From a virus, in IMG/VR virus record IMGVR_UViG_3300042922_000561, positions 1 to 44,430 of that record: a stretch of DNA of 44,430 nucleotides, one strand, 5' to 3'. Position numbers and translations under genes: made by a program. The notes under the pieces are model-generated. The model saw only the letters and a list, made by a program, of their open reading frames with translations. It ran no database searches and was not told the origin of the DNA. This document shows, one piece after another, positions 1 to 6,960 of this stretch (position 1 is the first letter of the stretch; every line of letters begins with the position of its first letter).

Positions 1-30
1 AAAAAAAAAGCGACTCTTTTAAAAGTCGCT
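1..30 (-). terminator. Intrinsic terminator after the resolvase-like nuclease gene
   Basis: Read on the minus strand, AGCGACT pairs with AGTCGCT around an A/T-rich loop and is followed by a run of nine T. The hairpin overlaps the TAA stop codon of the 19-675 gene. On the circle the next element is the promoter of the gene ending at 44036, so this terminator separates two transcription units. The same sequence recurs at 44304-44333 because of the end repeat. Confidence 0.8.
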
Positions 31-127
31 AGTTTTGTCGAATAGAATGTTAGAATTCTTTTTCTTTGCTTTGGGCCGTTTCATGGGTAACGGTATAAGG
101 TGTTGAATATCTTCCTTCTTTTTAAAA
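1..127. repeat. Left copy of 127-bp terminal direct repeat
   Basis: Bases 1-127 are identical to 44304-44430. A match of exactly 127 bp at the two ends is what a de Bruijn assembler leaves when a circular or circularly permuted genome is cut at a k-mer of 127. It therefore most likely marks closure of a 44,303-bp circle, not a biological terminal repeat. Genes and regulatory elements read coherently across the junction. Confidence 0.9.
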
Positions 128-675
128 GGCTGATCCCAACCCTTAATAAGATACTTCTTTTCTTTGATCATATCATAAGAAGTATATTTTTCAAATGGTA
201 ATGTAGGGTATCTTGTATGCATGCTGCGAAATCCGGCGTCATCCGATAGAACTTTAATCCTAACATGTGGATGATATTTGGCCATACGCTGCAATTTTAT
301 CTTGTCTTTGTTGGTGAAGTATGCTTTTACCTCGATAACTGTTTCACTATCGTCATTTTCAATGAGTGTGAAGTCAGGTTTGTAATTGTTTGTGCCTCTT
401 TTTATACCATCAAACCAATACGTTTTGTGTTCGTAATACCAGGCTTTAATTAGGCCCTGCTTTTTCAGGTATTCAAAGTAAAAAACTAAGTTTCTTTCCC
501 AGGTTGACCGGACGAATAACGGCCTATCACCGTCTATAACGATCCATCCATGTTGATATCCCTGGGCAATCTGTTTTTTTCTATGCTTTATTTCATCGAA
601 AACAGAAAGTTGGCGTTTGTTTTCCAACAGTTCGCCAACTTTAGTTTGTGATAATGCTTTACGGGTGAATTTCAT
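19..675 (-). CDS. PD-(D/E)XK nuclease, TnsA/Holliday-resolvase-like
   Basis: The protein has 218 residues. The visible catalytic pattern is Glu60 in STWERN, Asp101 in PDF, and Glu115-x-Lys117 in IEVK. This is the arrangement of PD-(D/E)XK nucleases of the TnsA N-terminal and phage resolvase type. The C-terminus is very basic (PMKRPKAKKK), fitting DNA binding. A likely role, inferred, is resolving branched DNA before packaging or acting on recombination intermediates, since no RusA or RuvC homologue was seen. It is the last gene of its operon, overlaps the upstream gene by 17 bp and ends in a terminator. The nuclease fold is fairly certain; the exact substrate is not. Confidence 0.75.
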   Translation of the reverse strand: MKFTRKALSQTKVGELLENKRQLSVFDEIKHRKKQIAQGYQHGWIVIDGDRPLFVRSTWERNLVFYFEYLKKQGLIKAWYYEHKTYWFDGIKRGTNNYKPDFTLIENDDSETVIEVKAYFTNKDKIKLQRMAKYHPHVRIKVLSDDAGFRSMHTRYPTLPFEKYTSYDMIKEKKYLIKGWDQPFKKKEDIQHLIPLPMKRPKAKKKNSNILFDKTSDF

Positions 676-940
676 CTTTAAACGTGTTTAATTCGTCGGA
701 CATAGCAACATCAATAATTTGTTCCCCTAAGCATAGAAGTGCATCCCTAAGCTTATTCTTTTCCTCATCGCGCAAATTAGTCTGTTTGTCCTTTTCCTGC
801 GTCGATTTGTTATTGATGCGGTGATATATACCGCCGGCCGGATTTATGTCAGTGAAGCTAGATAAAAGGGCCGACAATCGTACAATCTTGAATACATCCT
901 TAACGTTATTTATTTGCTTTTTTTCTTTATGCTTTGCCAT
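659..940 (-). CDS. Small charged hypothetical protein
   Basis: The protein has 93 residues and is rich in Lys, Asp and Glu, starting MAKHKEKKQ. No family was recognised. It overlaps both neighbours (17 bp and 14 bp), so it is probably translationally coupled between the small membrane protein and the resolvase-like nuclease. The middle section (LRDEEKNKLRDALLCLGEQ) looks helical. Confidence 0.6.
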   Translation of the reverse strand: MAKHKEKKQINNVKDVFKIVRLSALLSSFTDINPAGGIYHRINNKSTQEKDKQTNLRDEEKNKLRDALLCLGEQIIDVAMSDELNTFKDEIHP

Positions 941-1118
941 TTCTGTTTTTGTAATTTTTGTTAAAATAAATTAGTGCTATTAATAATGCAATACCCTCTG
1001 CTAATCCCACAAATATGATAGAGATTATAATTTTATCAGTTACTTGATATACGACATTAATTGAAAGCGCCGTTATCAGTAAGAAGTAAATTATTAGGGT
1101 GAATAACTTCTTGTTCAT
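927..1118 (-). CDS. Small two-helix membrane protein
   Basis: The protein has 63 residues, with two hydrophobic segments at about residues 5-24 and 30-50, and a basic tail (NKNYKNRNGKA). It overlaps the end of the GHKL-like gene by 62 bp, a long overlap for this genome. The start ATG and the clean two-helix profile support it as a real gene. A holin-like or host-membrane-modifying role is possible but cannot be shown. Confidence 0.55.
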   Translation of the reverse strand: MNKKLFTLIIYFLLITALSINVVYQVTDKIIISIIFVGLAEGIALLIALIYFNKNYKNRNGKA

Positions 1119-2394
1119 GATCCGATGTATTTGGTTGTTTTAATAATAAATCTGCATACATATCAATAAAATGCTGTTGAAATTCCCTGCTTTCATCAGG
1201 CATACCAGTTTTAACGTGCTCAAACTCTTCGATAATTGTCGAGGCTAGATAATTGTCATTTTTGTCATTTAGCATCTCGCTAAAAAACACTTCTTTATCT
1301 TTAGGATTTGCGCTTGCAATTATTTTTTTATCGTCGAATGATCCGATCTTAATTGATGTGTTCGCCGGCAAATAATAACCTTTCCTTTGTAACGTATATA
1401 TCATTGACATGATTCTTTTCCTCAGATGCAAGTTTTCATTTTCAAAAAACTCATATCTTCCGGCTTTCTTTGTTACTCCAAGTTCGGGGAAATTTCTTGT
1501 TATTATATCACATAACTCCTTACCTAGGATTAAGACATTAGATAGATCAATTGACTTATTAAACGCCATTAAAATTGAAATTTGGTTTGAAGTAGATACC
1601 ATTCTATTTCCTATTGCTTCTTTCCAACTACTTGAAAGTGTACTTCCCGACCAACGCCAATCCATCGAACTTTCAAAATGATCTTCTTGTACATTTTCAA
1701 TAAAGTACTTAATGACTTCTACTGGCGCATCACGTAGACACTTGTAGATTTCATATGAAACAGCGCCATTGTATTCCCTTAGTTCATTTAATTCAGCATC
1801 ATTTATATTATAGGAAAATACACTTGGATTACCTTTCATTTGCTTTATCAACACACCTTGTTTGAACAGCTTTATATCTCCTTTATTGTGGTAAATTGAC
1901 CGAACACCGTTTGAATGAATAGCTTTCTTGTCATGGATGAAATAATCATCCCAATTATCCATTACTAATTTGAATCCCTGGGTTAATTGGATGTAAAATG
2001 TGGTTTTATCTTCACACCCAAAACAAGTATCCTCAATTGAAATTGAATTACCACCTTCGTCAAGTGCATTACACCAAAGTTCACGAACAATCATCCATTC
2101 GATCCAGGCGTCCCCGCCCATATTTGTTGTAACGCTAGTTTTCTCCCCGTCTATATATATGATTTCAAACTCTTCGTTTCTGATAACTTCCTTTTCAGTA
2201 GTTATTGATACTTCTTTTGATCCGATGAACACACGGAAAGATAAATTATTTCTAAGCAACCAAGCCATTGAATATTTTAACCCGCTTCCCCACTGACCAA
2301 TCTTAAATTTATCATTTGCTTTAGTAGTCCCGCCCATTAATGATAATAGTCTAATATCTAATAGGCCGTCATTTTGGATTTTTAAGTACTTCAT
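1057..2394 (-). CDS. GHKL-type ATPase-like protein with permuted motif order
   Basis: The protein has 445 residues. The N-terminus carries a G1-like NDGLLD (residues 8-13) and a G2-like IGQWGSGLK (32-40). An N-box-like RELWCNALDEGG follows at 104-115, resembling the GyrB/Hsp90 box with Glu105, Asn109 and Asp112. In ordinary GHKL ATPases the N-box comes first, so this looks circularly permuted. The C-terminal part holds a conserved-looking cluster, IIEEFEHVKTG...DESREFQ (residues 387-406), which could bind metal. Nucleotide binding is inferred from the motifs and the cellular role is unknown. It has its own consensus promoter at 2431-2461 and lies just downstream of the DnaB gene. Confidence 0.6.
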   Translation of the reverse strand: MKYLKIQNDGLLDIRLLSLMGGTTKANDKFKIGQWGSGLKYSMAWLLRNNLSFRVFIGSKEVSITTEKEVIRNEEFEIIYIDGEKTSVTTNMGGDAWIEWMIVRELWCNALDEGGNSISIEDTCFGCEDKTTFYIQLTQGFKLVMDNWDDYFIHDKKAIHSNGVRSIYHNKGDIKLFKQGVLIKQMKGNPSVFSYNINDAELNELREYNGAVSYEIYKCLRDAPVEVIKYFIENVQEDHFESSMDWRWSGSTLSSSWKEAIGNRMVSTSNQISILMAFNKSIDLSNVLILGKELCDIITRNFPELGVTKKAGRYEFFENENLHLRKRIMSMIYTLQRKGYYLPANTSIKIGSFDDKKIIASANPKDKEVFFSEMLNDKNDNYLASTIIEEFEHVKTGMPDESREFQQHFIDMYADLLLKQPNTSDHEQEVIHPNNLLLTDNGAFN

Positions 2395-2430
2395 AATGTT
2401 GTTTTGTTTTGTGTTTTGTTAAATGTTGAT

Positions 2431-2472
2431 CAAATATAAGAACTATTTTATAACATACAAAATATTTTATAA
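2431..2472 (-). promoter_or_regulatory. Bacteroidota-type promoter with tandem repeat (P1)
   Basis: On the minus strand the -33 element TTTG (2458-2461) and the -7 element TATATTTG (2431-2438) are 19 nt apart, matching the Bacteroidota consensus TTTG-N17-23-TAnnTTTG. Two copies of a TTATAAAATA-type sequence lie 19 bp apart across the -33 box and spacer. An A-rich leader with AACAAAACAAAAC precedes the GHKL-like start codon. The DnaB stop codon abuts the element. Confidence 0.8.
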
Positions 2473-3909
2473 TTAAAATGGAAGTTCGGTTTGTTCGCCT
2501 TCATTCCCTTCATCGATTTCATCAGGAATGTCCGGGTGATCCTTAAGTGTCATTGTAGATAAGTCTATCCAAGAAGGTATACTTCGGGTTTCGCCGCCTC
2601 TACATTTTGCAATTATAAATACTAATAGGTTCTTTGGAGAAAATAAATTATTATATCCATTACATTGAATGTCCTTATCAATTTCATAGTATTCAGGACG
2701 CCATAAGAATAGAACATTGTCCGCATCCTGTTCAATAGAACCTGATTCACGAAGATCTGCAAGTATTGGTTTATACCCAGTTGCCCCCCTGGATTCCACG
2801 GCCCGGCTTAATTGGGCTAGGGCAATTATAGGAACATTGAATTCCTTGCAATAAATTTTAAGCTTTCTTGAAATCTGCGATACTGTTGCGGTATTATTTC
2901 CAAAACCTTTAGTCTCCGCTTCCAATAGTTGCAAATAATCAACTATTATCTTTTTTACTCCCAAAACATATACATAATAAGCTATCTTGAATCTTAATTT
3001 ATCAATGTTCAATGATGGTGAATCATCTATAAATATTGGGAGTTCTCCGAGATTACCATCAGCAAAGTACAAATGTTCTCTTTGGGTGTCCGTTAAATCA
3101 TTACGACGTATTTTTTTACCGTTTATCTTCACTTCATCAGCTTGAAAACGATAATACAATTGCTCAGCATCCATTTCAAGTGAAAATATAGCTACTGGCG
3201 TTCCTTCTACTGCACTAGCTTTTGCGGCCGCCAATGCAACCGCTGTTTTACCCATTGCGGGACGGCCGGCGATAACGGTAAGCTCCGGGGCCTTGAATCC
3301 GCCTATAGCTTTATCAAGTTCTTTTAATCCGGTCGGCAATCCGTCACGATCTACTTTTTTATTTCCTAATGATTCACGGTGATTTATGGCTTTTATTGCC
3401 AATTCTTTCATGGTGTGGAAATTCTTTTCCTCTCCTTTCCTAAGTGAAATCAATTCACTTGAAACATTTATGGCTATATCTTCCGGGTCTTGAAGTGCAA
3501 ATAATTCACCAATCTTTTGTTGGTATAGTTCGATCTGCCTACGGGCCAAGTAATGTTTACTGACAAGATCAACATGCTCTTCTAGGTTATCAGTTCCCAC
3601 AACACGGTCAGTAAGTTCAGTGAGATAATACAATCCGCCGATAATCTCCCCATTTCCGTGCTTATTTAGATCAGAAAAAACAGTAATTAAATCTACTTTA
3701 CGCGATTGACTGTGAAGTCTTAAAATTGATTCGGCAACTAGCCTATTAGGTTCTTTATAAAACATCTCAGAACTAAATTCCTTCGATACACGCATGAATG
3801 CATTTTTGTCGATAAGTATAGATCCAAGTATAATTTGCTCAGCATTTGCATCGTGTGGGGGTAAATACCCGCCATTGTGCTGTGGTAAAATTTTTTTACT
3901 ATTCCTCAT
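2473..3909 (-). CDS. dnaB: Replicative DNA helicase, DnaB family
   Basis: The protein has 478 residues, normal for a DnaB hexameric helicase. The N-terminal helical domain begins PPHDANAEQIILGSIL. Walker A is GRPAMGKT (215-222), followed by IFSLEM (241-246), and Walker B is IIVDYLQLL (321-329). The RecA-like core ends with GSIEQDADNVLFLWRP. The C-terminal EQTELPF resembles an SSB-type acidic tail. It should unwind DNA at the phage replication fork. It is preceded by a winged-helix replication protein that may act as initiator or loader, with a 12-bp gap. No primase or polymerase gene was seen, so host enzymes are presumably recruited. Confidence 0.97.
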   Translation of the reverse strand: MRNSKKILPQHNGGYLPPHDANAEQIILGSILIDKNAFMRVSKEFSSEMFYKEPNRLVAESILRLHSQSRKVDLITVFSDLNKHGNGEIIGGLYYLTELTDRVVGTDNLEEHVDLVSKHYLARRQIELYQQKIGELFALQDPEDIAINVSSELISLRKGEEKNFHTMKELAIKAINHRESLGNKKVDRDGLPTGLKELDKAIGGFKAPELTVIAGRPAMGKTAVALAAAKASAVEGTPVAIFSLEMDAEQLYYRFQADEVKINGKKIRRNDLTDTQREHLYFADGNLGELPIFIDDSPSLNIDKLRFKIAYYVYVLGVKKIIVDYLQLLEAETKGFGNNTATVSQISRKLKIYCKEFNVPIIALAQLSRAVESRGATGYKPILADLRESGSIEQDADNVLFLWRPEYYEIDKDIQCNGYNNLFSPKNLLVFIIAKCRGGETRSIPSWIDLSTMTLKDHPDIPDEIDEGNEGEQTELPF

Positions 3910-3921
3910 GTTATAAGCATA

Positions 3922-4641
3922 TTACATTTTTAAAACTTTAGATTCTTCAGCATCTTCTTTTTTGATATCATCCTTTACCCAGGAATATTTGAAAGATACC
4001 CAATTTCGAGAAATACAAATATCTACAGCATCAGACACTTTTATTTTATGCTTGTTACACTCATTTACCAATAATTCAAAAGATGAAAGGGAATTTACCC
4101 CTTTTTTTAGTTTTCTGATTCTTATCCAATCTTCTATTTTTTGACGTTCAACACCCTCTTCAATAAAACACTGAATGAAATCTTCATCAGTAAAATTTAA
4201 GCGTTTCGCTTCTTTTTCTTTTTGTTTATCATTTAGGTTATTACTAATAGTATTATTGGGTAAAGTTTCTTTACTACCTTTTGGTAAAAATTCTTTACCA
4301 CCACCGGTAAAATTATTTGACAACCCCTGACAAGATTCTTTACTACCAGTAATAATTTCCAATAATTCAAAATTCACTTGATATTGATTGAAGGTAATGT
4401 TGTTTTTAGTCTCAGAAAACTTCAATAAAAGACCGTCATCAACTAACTTTTTCAAAGTGTTAATAACAGTAGGCTTTGTCGAATTTGTTGATTCACAAAG
4501 ATATTTAAGTGACCCCTCAAATTTTGATTCATTGTCTTGAGAAAACCCAAATATAATTGCATATATAAACAGATCGTTCCCCTTTAGTTTTAATTTATTA
4601 ATCATCCATCCTTGGATATTAATGTAACTGGTATCTTTCAT
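3922..4641 (-). CDS. Winged-helix replication initiator/loader-like protein
   Basis: The protein has 239 residues. The N-terminal ~95 residues form a typical winged helix of phage replication proteins (YAIIFGFSQDNESKFEGSL, then STKPTVINTLKKLVDDGLL). A low-complexity Asn/Lys/Glu linker follows, then a C-terminal helical domain. This layout is that of DnaD/RepO-like replisome organisers encoded beside phage DnaB helicases. Origin recognition or helicase loading is inferred from this context. A terminator and inverted repeats lie upstream of the gene. Confidence 0.7.
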   Translation of the reverse strand: MKDTSYINIQGWMINKLKLKGNDLFIYAIIFGFSQDNESKFEGSLKYLCESTNSTKPTVINTLKKLVDDGLLLKFSETKNNITFNQYQVNFELLEIITGSKESCQGLSNNFTGGGKEFLPKGSKETLPNNTISNNLNDKQKEKEAKRLNFTDEDFIQCFIEEGVERQKIEDWIRIRKLKKGVNSLSSFELLVNECNKHKIKVSDAVDICISRNWVSFKYSWVKDDIKKEDAEESKVLKM

Positions 4642-4653
4642 GATTATTTAGAT

Positions 4654-4685
4654 AAAAAAAGCCTGTAGGTAAGGAACTACAGGCT
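4654..4685 (-). terminator. Intrinsic terminator upstream of the replication initiator gene
   Basis: On the minus strand AGCCTGTAG and CTACAGGCT form a perfect 9-bp stem with an 8-nt loop, followed by seven T. It lies between the 4785-5408 gene and the winged-helix gene. It should reduce read-through from the SSB operon into the helicase genes, or act as an attenuator. Confidence 0.8.
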
Positions 4686-4687
4686 CA

Positions 4688-4761
4688 AGCTTATTGGATA
4701 AGCTATATTTGATATGTCAAGCGAAATGCTCCTTACTTCATTTCGTTTGACTTGATATATC
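4688..4761. repeat. Inverted-repeat cluster between SSB-side and DnaB-side operons
   Basis: Two further inverted repeats lie beside the terminator. AGCTTAT/ATAAGCT (4688-4704) has a 3-nt loop. The second is longer and imperfect: 4711-4728 pairs with 4739-4761, with a 5-nt bulge. The region is A/T-rich and adjoins the initiator-like and DnaB genes, so it could be an origin, an operator or an mRNA structure. No clear iterons were found. Confidence 0.5.
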
Positions 4762-4784
4762 AAAGATAGAAAAATTTAGACTAC

Positions 4785-5408
4785 TTAAGATATTTTCTTA
4801 ATTTTTTCTTCGTCCTCTTCCGGGTTGCCGTCAAAGTCAATTTCAGCCTGTGCGGGCTCGCCTTGATATCCATCAAGGTATTGTTCCACCTGAGTTAAAA
4901 ACTTGTCAACAGCCTCTTCTAAATGCTTATAGAATGGGTACTTTTCTTCTTGATCGTTATTTGGATCAAAATCATAACGGATCATTGGCGGTACCATTGA
5001 AATAACACGGCCGTTTTTCAAGTTTTGGCGTCCAACAAGAATAACATGGTTATGGCCGTTTACTTCCTTGATGTGGATGCCTGTTACTTCGTATTCAGTT
5101 TTACGTCGAGTCCAATCTTTGTTTTTCCAGTACTTTTCATCAAAGTCATTGATGTTGGCCCGATCAGATGCAAACATAAAATGGGGAACAAATGCTTTCA
5201 ATGCTTTTGTTAGATCATTGTGAACCAATTGGCCGTTCTCATCCTTACTGTCGATCACCCTAACAGACGGTTTTTTTGAATTGTCATACTCAGTAATTTG
5301 TCTGTACTTAACATCAAGCACACGGCCTTGAACTTTTCCACCTTTTTTGAATTGTCTTGTCTTTGCGGTCAATACCTGCAATGTGACATCTTTTACATTG
5401 TTTTTCAT
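4785..5408 (-). CDS. Hypothetical protein with acidic tail, SSB-operon member
   Basis: The protein has 207 residues. The body is basic and mixed beta-like; the C-terminus is strongly acidic (residues ~185-203 rich in Asp and Glu), a layout often seen in DNA-binding phage proteins that regulate access to DNA. No family was recognised. It lies 51 bp downstream of the SSB gene with an A-rich leader, so a role in replication or recombination is inferred only from position. Confidence 0.65.
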   Translation of the reverse strand: MKNNVKDVTLQVLTAKTRQFKKGGKVQGRVLDVKYRQITEYDNSKKPSVRVIDSKDENGQLVHNDLTKALKAFVPHFMFASDRANINDFDEKYWKNKDWTRRKTEYEVTGIHIKEVNGHNHVILVGRQNLKNGRVISMVPPMIRYDFDPNNDQEEKYPFYKHLEEAVDKFLTQVEQYLDGYQGEPAQAEIDFDGNPEEDEEKIKKIS

Positions 5409-5459
5409 TTTCTACTTTTTTGTTTGTTAATGAATAAAGTTATACTAAATTATTGATAA

Positions 5460-5870
5460 TTAAAATGGAAGATCGTCGTCATCACTATAATTGTCAACTG
5501 TCGGCGGCGGAGTTCCGGTATTTTCAGATCTTTCCCGCGTTGTGTGGATGAGTTTAATATCATCAACACGCAAAGATAATACGCCTACAGCCTCTTTTGT
5601 GTTTTCATTTACGTAGGCTCGAACAGATGTCAATCCATAACAATAAACCTTAGATCCCTTTGTAAGGTATTTGGATAACTGTTCGGCCCCGTTGGCGCTT
5701 TTTATCCACCGGTTACATTCCACCCAGGTCGTACGCTCCTGTTTGTTTCCGTTGGCATCTTTCCATGTTTCAGAAGTGGCAACACTGAATTGTACCACAT
5801 GGAAATCATTTACTTTTCTTACTTCCGCATCTCGGCCCAATGCTCCGATAATTTCAAATTTGTTTAACAT
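5460..5870 (-). CDS. ssb: Single-stranded DNA-binding protein
   Basis: The protein has 136 residues, with an OB-fold SSB start (MLNKFEIIGALGRDAEVRKV) and the usual core motifs VVQFSVATSE and WVECNRW. It ends in the acidic tip DDDDLPF, the type of tail that recruits partner proteins. It coats single-stranded DNA during phage replication and annealing-type recombination. It sits in one operon with the annealing protein and the Fe-S nuclease. Confidence 0.97.
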   Translation of the reverse strand: MLNKFEIIGALGRDAEVRKVNDFHVVQFSVATSETWKDANGNKQERTTWVECNRWIKSANGAEQLSKYLTKGSKVYCYGLTSVRAYVNENTKEAVGVLSLRVDDIKLIHTTRERSENTGTPPPTVDNYSDDDDLPF

Positions 5871-5873
5871 ATT

Positions 5874-6500
5874 TTATTTTTTAAGTTTTGAATAAAGTTC
5901 CTCTGTAATATCAACTATAAAAGAAACATAAAAATCCGATGATTCTTGTATCTCTTTTAATGAGTTGAATTTGTCCCTGGAAAATACGCCACCTGCAATA
6001 GCAGAAGCAATTTGTAATTTGTGTTCGAACTCTTTTTCATTTTCTGTAAAAAGTGTCCGTTGCGGTTCGGCTCCTGATATCCATTTTTTAATTGCCTCAA
6101 AAGACTTGGTTTTAGTCAAATCAATTTTCGGAATGTAATCACCTTCATCAGGATTAATATTTTTTGATTCTGCGGCCTTATTTGCGGTTATTTCAGCTGA
6201 TGTTTTGGCAAATGATCTGTCAATTTTTGAAAGACGTACCATTTCAATCAATTTCTTAGCACCGGTCGCGCTTGAATCGAAGTTTGGGCCAATAGAATAT
6301 TCACCCTTAACCACTCCTTTTTCGAAATATCCGTTACGAACCGCTAAAGTAGATATCATTCTATCAATCCTATAATCAGTAGCAAGTCCGGCCAGTGAAA
6401 AATTATTCCCTTCGAATATTTCAGTTTGTGCATCTTTCAAAAAGTTCTGAACTTTTATAACTGCATCTATTCCAATTTGTTTTTGTCTTTGCTTTTTCAT
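5874..6500 (-). CDS. Winged-helix-like hypothetical protein
   Basis: The protein has 208 residues. The first ~75 resemble a winged helix: FSLAGLATDYRIDRMISTLA as recognition helices, then NGYFEKGVVKGEYSIG as the wing. The rest is helical and charged and was not assigned. It is 3 bp upstream of the SSB gene and overlaps the preceding gene by 4 bp, so it is probably co-translated with the recombination genes. A DNA-binding or regulatory role is an inference. Confidence 0.6.
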   Translation of the reverse strand: MKKQRQKQIGIDAVIKVQNFLKDAQTEIFEGNNFSLAGLATDYRIDRMISTLAVRNGYFEKGVVKGEYSIGPNFDSSATGAKKLIEMVRLSKIDRSFAKTSAEITANKAAESKNINPDEGDYIPKIDLTKTKSFEAIKKWISGAEPQRTLFTENEKEFEHKLQIASAIAGGVFSRDKFNSLKEIQESSDFYVSFIVDITEELYSKLKK

Positions 6501-6958
6501 AATAATTCAGCAAAATCTTCATAAACTTCCAACTTAGGCAAATAATTATTGCTATCTAAGTAGGGTAATGTATTTTTTGGATTTATATCTATAGTAGATA
6601 CATTTACAGTTTTTGCATAGCAATTGTAATTTTCTATATCTCCCTGTCTTAAGCAATCAATAGCAGTTTCAAAACTTCCTATAACATTTTTTGCTACTAC
6701 TATTTCAAAATTGTCCCCTGCTTGTGGTATAATATATTTCCTAGGCCCTTCCAATTCTTCATTAGGATTGAATTCTCCTATTTTGCAAATCCAATTTGTT
6801 GCCGCACAACCGTAACAACCCTTATAACCAATCCCCCCAAAAGAGTCCATAAAAACCTCATCTGTTACCGGGTGTCTTAATGAATCAACCATAGCCAATA
6901 CAATTTCCTTAGCGGTCATTGATTGGATCTTTTTTGCTAGTTTTACGTATTTGTTCAT
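6497..6958 (-). CDS. Cys-motif protein, paralogue of the 8070-8555 product
   Basis: The protein has 153 residues. It shares two blocks with the 8070-8555 product: KIQSMTAKEI..MV.SLR.PVT near the N-terminus and CYGCAATN.ICKIG.F in the middle. The CxxC plus a third Cys suggests metal binding. The two paralogues flank the Fe-S nuclease gene on either side. The function is unknown; the arrangement suggests partner subunits or modulators of the nuclease and annealing pair. It overlaps the next gene by 4 bp. Confidence 0.7.
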   Translation of the reverse strand: MNKYVKLAKKIQSMTAKEIVLAMVDSLRHPVTDEVFMDSFGGIGYKGCYGCAATNWICKIGEFNPNEELEGPRKYIIPQAGDNFEIVVAKNVIGSFETAIDCLRQGDIENYNCYAKTVNVSTIDINPKNTLPYLDSNNYLPKLEVYEDFAELL

Positions 6959-6960
6959 AG

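Noticed and set aside
1-127. True terminal repeat used for packaging
   Set aside because: The length of exactly 127 bp and continuity across the joint point to assembly overlap. A biological repeat cannot be excluded without read data.
4761-4768. TATCTTTG as a promoter for the replication initiator gene
   Set aside because: The -7 box fits but no -33 TTTG lies 17-23 nt upstream, and a strong terminator follows before the start codon.
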